From Arion vulgaris (taxonomy: Eukaryota; Mollusca; Gastropoda; Stylommatophora; Arionidae): DNA of 64,000 bases. The notes under the pieces are model-generated. The model was not told the DNA's origin. It searched no databases and saw nothing but the letters and a program-made list of their open reading frames with translations. Below are positions 55,191 through 64,000 of the stretch, piece by piece. Position numbers and translations under genes: made by a program. Location of the stretch: positions 33,942,066-34,006,065 of the forward strand of contig CM036765.1 of NCBI GenBank assembly GCA_020796225.1, in the 5' to 3' direction. Within the stretch, counting starts at the first letter, position 1. Every line of letters starts with the position of its first letter.

Positions 55191-55619
55191 TAGTTTTCTA
55201 AGATCGCCAGTCTGTTTACTTTTGTGGTGCTAATTGAGGGGACCAGTTCTGGAGTTAAAGATCTCACTAGAGTTTAGTATTTGGAGATGAGGTGGTCAGT
55301 TCTGGAGTTAGAGATCTCACAGAACTAGAGTTTAGTATTTGGAGTTGAGCTGGCCAGCTCTGGAGATCTCACATTACTATAGTCCGTTTACAAATGTCTG
55401 CCCTTCTTCAAGATCAATTTTATCGAAAAGGTATCTGTTGTATTGATATGAAATTTTGCATAGTGTCATATTTACGATGAACAAAGGAATATGTCATTGA
55501 CAGGTCGAAATGCAGCTTAGATTTTGAATATCGACGAATTTCTTTTAACATTTTACAGTAATACACTTCATATTACTATATACTTTGACAAAATGCACTA
55601 TCACAGTAAATTGGACTGA

Positions 55620-56090
55620 GTTAAAACAAGGACAGCAATTTAAATACATCGGAGTCCTGGTAACATAGGATGCCGATCAGAAAAGGGCAAGCAAAAACAT
55701 CGTTCCTGAAAATGAGAAGCATTATATGCAACAAGTCCTTGTCAATTGCGATCAGAATGCGAGTTAGTCAGTGCTATTTATAACCAATACTGACATACGG
55801 ATGTGAGTCATGGAAAATGAACACACAGATCGAAAAATCTCTTGAGGGCCACAGAGATGTGGTTTACAGAAGAATGATGAGAATCCCATAGACTGTTAAA
55901 ATGACTAATGTTGAGGTGTTGAATGAGATCAAGACACACGAGTAAACTTATCAATATAGGAAAGAGGCAGTCATCATTTTTCGGACGTATGAGGAGGGAA
56001 GATTTAGAACACATTGTGACAATCAGTAAAATCTAGGGTAGACGAGATCGAGGAAGACAGAGTGAACAAATTTTGGTTTCATTATACCTG
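55620..56090 (+). mobile_element. Family D RT fragment
   Basis: Plus-strand frames read a YGCESWKMNTQIEKSL-like segment, then YRRMMRIP, then a VEVLNEIKTHE-like segment, with frameshifts. YGCE-W---------L-----W-YRRM-RIPWT is the region following the RT palm. 55195-55620 shows no gene. Confidence 0.7.
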
Positions 56091-56240
56091 TAGCCAAAGA
56101 AGAATAGTAAACCAACACAGAACTGGCGTCATTAGTTGTCACATGCTAAGAGACATACTGAGGAGGAGATCAGAGCACTTATGGACTAATTGATTCCATG
56201 TAGTGATAATGATCCAACGAATAAACTAAAGACAATTTTA
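56091..56240 (+). repeat. SINE-2 related tail
   Basis: It aligns with 20440-20585 over its full length (GAATAGTAAACCAACAC, GAGGAGATCAGAGCACTTAT) and ends just before ACTAAAGAC. It follows directly on the family D fragment. Confidence 0.7.
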
Positions 56241-56329
56241 AAATTTGCTTCTAATATGATGGTCAACTGTGTTCAGATGTGTCTCATACCTTCGTTTTCT
56301 TACTTACTATAGACTGGATTATAAAGGTA

Positions 56330-57920
56330 TCAGTAACTACCACCAGAAATGGAATTCAGTGGACACCTAGATGATCTGGACTTTGCTGATGATATAGTCC
56401 TCCGATCTCATGTACATAGCCAGGATAAACTGAAAACTTTGTTGAGTGGAGGTCACAACTAGGGCAAAACATTCATACAGGAACGACAAAACTGGATGAG
56501 AATTAGCCAAGCAAACAAGAATCCAATCTCCCTGGATAACACCCACACTTCAAGGGGTAGAATCATACACATAATTGGGCAGCAATGTAGATCAAGAGAT
56601 AAACACGAAGAGATACATCAGAATAAGAATACATAAGGCACGAGGATATTTCATTGCCATATGAGATTTGGGGAAATCTAAAGAAATCAACTCTAGAACC
56701 AAAATTAGAATATATTAGCTTCATTGTTAAAGTAGTTTTTCTGTATGGACCAGAAGCATGGATAACGACTAAAATATAATATGGACCAGAAGCATGGATA
56801 ACCACTAAAACATAATATGGACCAGAAGCATGGATAACGACTAAAACATAATATGAACCAGAAGCATGGATAACCACTAAAACATAATATGGACCAGAAG
56901 CATGGATAACGACTAAAATATAATATGGACCAGAAGCATGGATAACGACTAAAATATAATATGGACCAGAAGCATGGATAACGACTAAAACATAATATGG
57001 ACCAGAAGCATGGATAACGACTAAAATATAATATGGACCAGAAGCATGGATAATGACTAAAACATAATATGAACCAGAAGCATGAATAACGACTAAAACA
57101 TAATATGGACCAGAAGCATGGATAATGACTAAAACATAATATGAACCAGAAGCATGGATAACGACTAAAACATAATATGGACCAGAAGCATGGATAATGA
57201 CTAAAACATAATATGAACCAGAAGCATGGATAACGACTAAAACATAATATGGACCAGAAGCATGGATAATGACTAAAACATAATATGAACCAGAAGCATG
57301 GATAACGACTAAAACATAATATGGACCAGAAGCATGGATAATGCTAAAACATAATATGAACCAGAAGCATGGATATCTATAAAACACAATATAGACCAGA
57401 AGCATGGATAAGGATAAAACATAAGTAGAACAGAAGCTATGGATATAACTGAAATCTAAAACATAATATGGACCAAAAATAATGGATAAGATTAAACATA
57501 ATATGACCAGAAGCATGGATAATGCGATAAAATATATGAACCAGAAGCATGGATAATGACTAAAACATAATATGGACCAGAAGCATGGATAACGACTAAA
57601 ACAATAAATTGCCAAGATTCATCAACTGGTGTCTGCGTAGAATAGAGGGACTGAGATTGTATGATATGGTCACACATGAGGATCTTATGGAGAGAACAAG
57701 GCAGATCCCAGTAAACCAAGAGGTGAAGAAAAGATGCTATATAGGACATAACTTGAGAAAATCCTAAGGGAAAGATTAGAAATACACCAAAAATAAATTT
57801 GGGAGCAGAGATTAACAATATACAGAAGAGCTGGAATAAGTTGCAAGAGATAAGAAGACTTGGCATGAGTTTGTTGAGAGCCTATGCTCTAAGTGTGGTT
57901 TAAAAGACACAAGAGAGAGA
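56330..57920 (+). mobile_element. RT element with a satellite expanded inside it
   Basis: The left part reads EFSGHLDDLDFADDIVLRSH, the RT FADD motif, and then frameshifted palm-end sequence up to LYGPEAWITTK. The array 56742-57604 follows. The right part resumes with RFINWCLRRIEGLRLYDMVT, HEDLMERTRQIPVNQEVKKR, CYIGHNLRKS and HEFVESLCSKCGLKDTR. So the satellite sits between adjacent codons of one RT ORF. Confidence 0.85.
56742..57604. repeat. 36-bp satellite grown from the RT LYGPEAW codons
   Basis: About 24 copies of a unit starting ATATGGACCAGAAGCATGGA, which translates as YGPEAWITTK in the frame of the flanking RT. Internally, G/A (GGACC or GAACC) and C/T (AACGAC or AATGAC) variants alternate regularly between 57030 and 57330, a two-unit higher-order repeat. 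The last 250 bp are full of indels. Confidence 0.93.
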
Positions 57921-58139
57921 GAGAGGACATAATGCTGATGCCAGATATTACGAAGTGTTTAATTGACTTCTGTTTATTCTAAAAATGATGACAAACTTAG
58001 CGATCTGATATCATTTTGTTTTTACATATTAAAATTCTCATTTCTTTTTCACTTTATTCTTCTGTAAAATCCTCAGACTTTTAGCATGATTCAATGAACT
58101 GAATGTTTCACTTCATCTGTAGAGCTGATCATATTTTCA

Positions 58140-58300
58140 ACCTGTTTTCTTTCCAGAGCTCGCAGGTAGAATCAATGTCTGTGCACTCAGAGATGTTTAT
58201 AAAAGTTAGTTGTAAGTGGCAGAGATCTAATGTGACATCTGTGGATGACAAGTTGTTCATCAGCACATAATCCTGATACCCTTCTTCAGCTGTGTGACTG
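58140..58300 (-). CDS. Possible exon of an unrecognised gene
   Basis: Between an acceptor-like TGTGTCTTCAG and a donor-like AACAGGTTGAA, the minus frame reads HTAEEGYQDYVLMNNLSSTD, VTLDLCHLQLTFINISECTD and IDSTCELWKEN. Composition and cysteine spacing look like real protein. I recognise no family. Together with 59120-59375 and 59940-60110 it could form one gene. Confidence 0.3.
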
Positions 58301-58424
58301 AAGACACAACTATACATAGAATTGAATACCATCCATTAGTACATAGTTATGCTCTCATTTATGTGATATGGGCAAGTCTCAGATACTGGAACGAGTGCGA
58401 GAATTAGGAGTTAAGTTTGGACAT

Positions 58425-59085
58425 GCCAGAGAGAGCCATCTTCATGGTAGAGAGAGAAGGTATACAGAGAGTGTCATCTTCATGGTAGAGAGAGAAGGTA
58501 CACATAGAGTGTCATCTTCATGGTAGAGAGAGAAGGTATACAGAGAGAGTCATCTTCATGGTAGAGAGAGAAGGTATACAGAGAGTGTCATCTTCATGGT
58601 AGAGAGAGAAGGTATACAGAGAGAGTCATCTTCATGGTAGAGAGAGAAGGTATACAGAGAGTGTCATCTTCATGGTAGAGAGAGAAGGTATACAGAGAGA
58701 GTCATCTTCATGGTAGAGAGAGAAGGTATACAGAGTGTCATCTTCATGGTAGAGAGAGAAGGTATACAGAGAGTCATCTTCATGGTAGAGAGAGGTCATC
58801 TTCATGGTAGAGAGAGAAGGTACACAGAGAGTGTCATCTTCATGGTAGAGAGAGAAGGTATACAGAGAGTGTCATCTTCATGGTAGAGAGAGAAGGTATA
58901 CAGAGAGTGTCATCTTCATGGTAGAGAGAGAAGGTCATCTTCATGGTAGAGAGAGAAGGTATACAGAGAGTGTCATCTTCATGGTAGAGAGAGAAGGTAC
59001 ACAGAGAGTGTCATCTTCATGGTAGAGAGAGAAGGTATACAGAGAGTGTCATCTTCATGGTAGAGAGAGAAGGTATACAAATCAA
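58425..59085. repeat. 38-bp tandem array
   Basis: About 17 copies of a unit starting GTCATCTTCATGGTAGAGAG. Some units are shortened by 20 bp or so (near 58790 and 58930), and the ACAGAGAGT part varies. Confidence 0.95.
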
Positions 59086-59115
59086 CTTCTCATGGGTATT
59101 GCGAGCAAATGAAAT

Positions 59116-59375
59116 TTAGGATGGCTGCTGCAGCGGAGAACAGAGCACACATGGGAATGCCCAATGAGCCATGACGTCGATCGCATAATATAACCATCCA
59201 TTAGTCAGATGATTAAGTTGACTTGGTAACTTGAGATATGACAACTTCACATTTTCCTTGAATGTACTAGCATGCTCATCTACAGAAGCAAGAAACAAAC
59301 GTAACCGTAAATCACTGAACAAAATACTAGTGAAACTGTCACTGACATTCAAACAAGCACACACAAAAAAAATGA
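59116..59375 (-). CDS. Possible exon of an unrecognised gene
   Basis: After a long T-rich tract and CAG, the minus frame reads DSFTSILFSDLRLRLFLASV, DEHASTFKENVKLSYLKLPS, QLNHLTNGWLYYAIDVMAHW and AFPCVLCSPLQQPS before a stop. Low-repeat, amphipathic composition suggests coding. The 3' boundary is unclear. Confidence 0.3.
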
Positions 59376-59939
59376 AGACATTCAAAGTGATGAGGTTCCA
59401 TTCTATTTGACTTTTATTGATGTAGAACTGTAGTTACATTACGGTGAGATCAGATCACGTGTTGATGTCCAAATACAAACTTGACATGTTATCAAACAAA
59501 AAAATCTATTAAATAAAAAAAAAAAGCCTATCAACCAATCTCTCACATCATTCACAGAATTGCCACTTATACGTTCATTTATTCTCACATATCATCCATC
59601 GTTGATTAGTAATATTATGTTTCTCAAGACTTCATATTGTTTTATATATCGGTTGGTTACACTTTAATTATGAATATGTCGACCCCCTCCATTAACCAAA
59701 TAAACTACTTCTTCTTGAATGATTCAGCACTGCTGGAGTTACTACTCTTTGTCATGTAATATTTATCACTGAAGAATTGGGTGTTTATTGATTTGATATG
59801 AAGAGAATGAGAAGTGTTTAAGAACCCCGTGGAGAATCACCGAAAGTCAATGAATATCATCAATAAATAGACAGTGAACAAGTATTTGGGGCTTCTGGGA
59901 AAAAAAATATTACCAAACGCTGGATTATAATTTTTTCTA

Positions 59940-60110
59940 CCCACAGCAGACATGAGCCAGAATCTCAGGGCTGCTCTAGCACGGAGATGAGTGTTCATGT
60001 GGGAGGGTTCTCTGTGCTTATTTGTCATTACAAGATGGCTATGCAGAGTTCTGCTACACTTTAGGCATGTTTCCAAATGTTTACAGTAAGAGGATCTGCA
60101 TGTTCTCATT
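59940..60110 (-). CDS. Possible exon with a cysteine/histidine cluster
   Basis: The minus frame reads MRTCRSSYCKHLETCLKCSR, TLHSHLVMTNKHREPSHMNT and HLRARAALRFWLMSAVG. The C-x4-C-H-x3-C-x2-C-x5-H cluster could bind zinc. A GTAGAAA after CTGCTGTGG could be a donor. No family recognised. Confidence 0.3.
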
Positions 60111-60137
60111 CCCTTTATGATATGCGTCAGCTCTAAA

Positions 60138-60260
60138 TGTTCACTGCTGTATGTTCATATGATAAATGTTCACTGCTGTATGTTCATATGATAAATGTTC
60201 ACTGTTGTATGTTCACTGCTGTATGTTCATATGATAAATGTTCACTGCTGTATACATGTA
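60138..60260. repeat. 29-bp repeat, about four copies
   Basis: The unit starts ATGTTCACTGCTGTATGTTC. It is followed at 60261-60480 by unremarkable AT-rich sequence. Confidence 0.88.
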
Positions 60261-60484
60261 AGATGTTTGTAATTACTGCAATATAATGAATCTGAAATGT
60301 CTATTTCTGATGCTATCTAAGGCGAACAATGTCTGGATTTGTGTACTCTGAATAAACTGGAAGTAACCTACTTAAACTAAAATGTCAAGTCTATTCTGAA
60401 CAAACTAAGTAACCTAGTTCAAATATCTAATCTATCCTGAACAAACTAAGTAAGCTAGTTCAGCTAGATATCTAGTATATTATG

Positions 60485-60602
60485 AACAAGTTAAGTAGCC
60501 TAGTCTAGATTGAACAAGTTCAGTAGCCTAGTCTAGATTGAACAAGTTAAGTAGCCTAGTCTAGATTGAACAAGTTCAGTAGCCTAGTCTAGATTGAACA
60601 AT
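60485..60602. repeat. 28-bp repeat, four copies
   Basis: The unit starts AGATTGAACAAGTTAAGTAG, with TTAAGT and TTCAGT versions alternating. Confidence 0.9.
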
Positions 60603-60844
60603 CCAATAACCTCGATAAACTACCAGCTAAAAATGACAACAAAAGTTCAATATTGATTGTGGTGTTGAAAAACCAGTTTTAGTTGGAAAATGCTGTGTCA
60701 CAATGCAACTAGAGTTTAGGCTACAGTATTTTAGAATAATCATAATTGGAAACCACAGAGAAATGTCAAATCTATGAACAAAATATGTTAATCTTTTCTG
60801 ATTTTTAACAATGTTTGGCAAAGAGATTCTAGATGTAAACTCAG

Positions 60845-60968
60845 TGAGAACTTGCACATACTCAGCAAGAACTTGGCACCACATACTCAGCAAGAACTTG
60901 CACCACATACTCAGCAAGAACTTGCACCACATACTCAGCAAGAACTTGCACCACATACTCAACGAGAA
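60845..60968. repeat. 24-bp repeat, five copies
   Basis: The unit starts CAGCAAGAACTTGCACCACA. The translation on either strand is an artefact of an 8-codon period. Confidence 0.92.
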
Positions 60969-61349
60969 CTTTGTTATAATATCCAAGTAATAAGAGCACC
61001 TTCAATACTGATATACATCAGGGCAATCTCTGAGCACAACTTTACTTGAAGTAGCTTTTACATGACTCTTGTTCTTTGATGTTTAATATATTCATATATG
61101 CAGATTAATGTACGCCCTAAGTTGGAAATTGTATGTAGATGCAATCATAAATTCACACACAAGCGCAAGCACTGACACATATATGACATACATTTGTGCT
61201 GGTACTTAATAAACTGAGAAATCAGATCACTGATCTTCACAAAACTGCCAGGCACTCACTAACATAATGGAAAACTAGGAATTATTTCACAAGAAAAAAA
61301 ATGTCCTAACTTGATTCAAATGCATAATATTGAAATTTAACTGGTCAGT

Positions 61350-61735
61350 AGTATAGTGCTAGCTAGCATGACACACACTGCCTAGTACAGTACTAGCTAG
61401 CATGACACACTGTCCAGTACAGTGCTAGCTAGAATGACACACTGTCCAGTACAGTACTAGCTAGCATGACACTGTCCAGTACAGTGCTAGCTAGCATGAC
61501 ACACACTGTCTAGTACAGTGCTAGCTAGCATGACACACACTGTCTAGTACAGTACTAGCTAGCATGACACACAATGTTCAGTATAATGCCACCTAGCATA
61601 GCCACACACAGTCAGTATAGTGCCAACTAGCATGGCACACTGTCCAATACTAGCTAGCATGACACACAATGTTCAGTATAGTGCCAACTAGCATGGCACA
61701 CTGTCCAGTATAGTGCCAACTAGCCACACACATAC
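61350..61735. repeat. 34-bp array carrying GCTAGC palindromes
   Basis: About 11 copies of a unit starting AGTGCTAGCTAGCATGACAC. Each unit holds the short palindrome GCTAGCTAGC or a decayed form. 60970-61345 shows no gene. Confidence 0.9.
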
Positions 61736-61744
61736 TCACACTCA

Positions 61745-61985
61745 ATCACACAAATGAATAATGAAAATCTAGCAGCTAAATCTACATGAAAATAATTGCA
61801 TGCACACACACTTGACCACACAAATGGACAACAAAAATATATACACACACACAAAAACTTGACCACACACATGAAGAATGAAAATACATGCATACACACA
61901 CACAAACTCGACCACACAAATGGACAATAAAAATAAATGCATACATACACATACTTGACCACACAAATGGACAATGAAAATATCT
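61745..61985. repeat. 54-bp degenerate array, about 4.5 copies
   Basis: The unit includes ACTTGACCACACAAATGGAC followed by AATGAAAATA-like and CATACACACA-like stretches. The period is irregular. Confidence 0.85.
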
Positions 61986-62129
61986 AATAACTGTATCTAC
62001 ATAAGAAAAAAATAAACTCTTGTTTATGACTGGTAATAGTAGACTCAACCAACTTCCTGTGTCCACTCCTCCTCATCATCCTCATCACATGGTGTCAAGA
62101 CCAGAAACAAATAATCATCAGGAAATAAG

Positions 62130-62300
62130 CACTGACCCACTCACTAATATCCACCATCTTGTGGCTAGATACACAACATGTGATTGAAGTTCAAGTGACA
62201 CAAATACAGGACATGTCACTCACTAATATCCACCATCTTGTGGCTACATACACAACATGTGAATGAAGTTCAAGTGACAGAAATACAGGACATGTCAATC
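62130..62300. repeat. 79-bp tandem duplication
   Basis: Two copies of a segment starting CACTCACTAATATCCACCAT differ by only a few substitutions. Confidence 0.92.
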
Positions 62301-62524
62301 AAAAGGGGCATTTTCTACACCTGGGTTATAGGAAAGTCATATAGAAATATAAGTTTGTTTTTTTGTTTGATTTTTTTCTTTGTTACATTTAATTGTTAAA
62401 CTGTAAATATCCATAAACATTATGTTAATATGTAAGATAATGAAATGATTAGTCAACATATACATTCTTGTGGAGATGACATATTGATGTAGTACAATAA
62501 GAAACCAAGGGATGTTTAGATTTG

Positions 62525-63105
62525 AAAATATACCAGAGATAGACATATGCCAGAGATAGACATATGTCAGTTTACAGTGAAACATACCAGAGATAGACAT
62601 ATGTCAGTTTACAGTGAAATATAGATAGACATATGTCAGTTTACAGTGAAATATACCAGAGATAGACATATGTCAGTTTACAGTGAAATATAAAAATAGA
62701 CATATGCCCAGTTTACAGTGAAATATAGATAGACATATGCCAGTTTACAGTGAAATATACCAGAGATAGACATATGCAGTTTACAGTGAAAACAACAGAG
62801 ATAACATAAAGTTACAGTTCATCGCAGTGAAATATACCAAGAATAGACATTATTCCAGTTATAAAGTTGAAAATTGCTAGCATATGTCAGTTGACAGTAA
62901 TACCATATGTCAGTTTACAGTGAAATATAGATAGACATATGTCAGTTTACAGTGAAATATACCAGAGATAGACATATGTCAGTTTACAGTGAAATATACC
63001 AGAGATAGACATATGCCAGTTTACAGTGAAATATAGATAGACATATGTCAGTTTACAGTGAAATATACCAGAGATAGACATATGCCAGTTTACAGTGGAA
63101 AAAAA
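62525..63105. repeat. 24/35-bp alternating array
   Basis: The unit starts AGATAGACATATGTCAGTTT and is followed by ACAGTGAAATAT, with or without the 11-bp ACCAGAGATAG-like extension. The stretch 62770-62900 is heavily scrambled by indels, while units on both sides are nearly perfect. Confidence 0.93.
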
Positions 63106-63625
63106 CAACAGCAGATATACTATAAAGAAGTTTACTGGTGTCATCGGCAGGTCAATGACAGATTTTTGTTGACCACAGAATTTAATGTATTATTCAGAGT
63201 ATGATTTAAAGTTGACATTGCCCGTCTGCCTAGACGTGTCGCGTTGGACTACGGGTAACTATCCCTCTGTATGGTTCAACGATGCAGAAAGCCAGATTCC
63301 AATTTACGGTGTTCGGCACCAAACAGAGCTGAAAGTGTTCGATCGGAAACAAAACAAAGTGACATTAGAACGAGGATTATGAAGACATGTTTCAATACAA
63401 GATAGTATCATATCAACCATGGAAAATATTTATTATATATCTCTAAATATGATATTGGATACAAACACAGATACTATGATAAATAAGCACAACACAGATT
63501 TTTGTATGATAAACAAACTAAAGATACTTGGATACGAAAACACACAAAGTATGAATAGAGAACAGGAGATAAAGACACAGATACAGTATGATACTATAAC
63601 CACAGGAACAATATGATTATATTAA
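63106..63625. other. Unassigned stretch
   Basis: A plus frame at 63185-63382 (CLDVSRWTTGNYPSVWFNDA, IYGVRHQTELKVFDRK) is not assignable. No splice or domain support. Confidence 0.4.
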
Positions 63626-63629
63626 AAAA

Positions 63630-63800
63630 AAACACAAACACAGGATACTATGATAACGTAAACACACACACGATATGATGACACAAACACAAACACAGGA
63701 TACTATGATAACGTAAACACACACACAATATGATATGATGAAACAAACACAAATAATACGTTATGATAACAAAAACAAACAAAATACGTAATGATAACAT
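63630..63800. repeat. Degenerate 50-60 bp repeat, three copies
   Basis: ACACAGGATACTATGATAAC with neighbouring AACACACACACGATATGATG is repeated with decay. After it, 63801-64000 shows no gene. Confidence 0.8.
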
Positions 63801-64000
63801 AAACAATCTTCTTCTCCTCTTCTCTAATGCTGTTTTACCACATAGTGTCAGGATAAGAAGAGATTTGATAGAAATGGCTTTTGTGTGTGCTTCATAAATA
63901 GTATTTTTCACTGCCTCGGTTATTTCTTTGTTTCAACTTTTGCATGGACAGCCTTTAACTTTGCATCTCTTGTATCGGAGTAGCACTGCTCTTTGAGTCT

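Noticed and set aside
56563..57615. 350-residue minus frame with HASGPYYVLVVI repeats resembling a membrane protein
   Set aside because: Antisense translation of the 36-bp satellite. The coding origin of the unit is the plus-strand RT.

Overview
The window is animal nuclear DNA, gene-poor and crowded with repeats. I read it as an invertebrate, probably a spiralian such as a mollusc, but that assignment is inference. The signs are spliced genes with GT-AG introns, tRNA-derived SINEs, non-LTR elements carrying RNase H, Penelope-like elements with a GIY-YIG endonuclease, and more than twenty minisatellite arrays. Most long open frames are not genes: they are retrotransposon debris, or arrays that lack stops in several frames.

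Two host genes are supported, both on the minus strand. One is a globin, with exons at 22053-21905, 20046-19886 and 13227-13051. Its introns are 2 kb or longer and full of transposons, exon 2 carries a frameshift, and I could not find the exon that should hold the proximal (F8) histidine. The other is a GNB1L-like WD40 gene (CDS exons 46245-46105, 43217-43049, 41546-40822; 344 aa, in frame across all junctions). It has a 5' untranslated exon near 47886-47845 below an ETS and NRF1 type promoter. Three possible exons of an unrecognised minus-strand gene lie at 58.1-60.1 kb.

Layout: 1-8 kb holds arrays, SINEs and retroelement tails. 8.0-12.5 kb is a hAT transposon with an exact 8-bp target duplication, invaded by a SINE and by an I-type element that was itself invaded by another. 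13-22 kb is the globin locus. 22-31 kb holds MITEs, SINEs and arrays. 31.5-33.9 kb has a Penelope-like element present as an inverted dimer inside another retroelement. 35-40 kb has retroelement fragments with a second Penelope-like element. 40.7-47.9 kb is the GNB1L locus. 48-51.3 kb is one retroelement split by two later insertions. 51-64 kb is mainly arrays and fragments.

Names used: I-1 and I-2 are two RNase H-bearing non-LTR families; families A, B, D and E are other non-LTR families known only from their RT or C-terminal ends; SINE-1 to SINE-4 are recurring short repeats. These are working labels, not database names. Target-site duplications (TSDs) were matched by eye and make the insertion order readable for nine insertions. 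Several arrays degrade into indel-rich sequence at one end, so single-base frameshifts may partly be assembly error.
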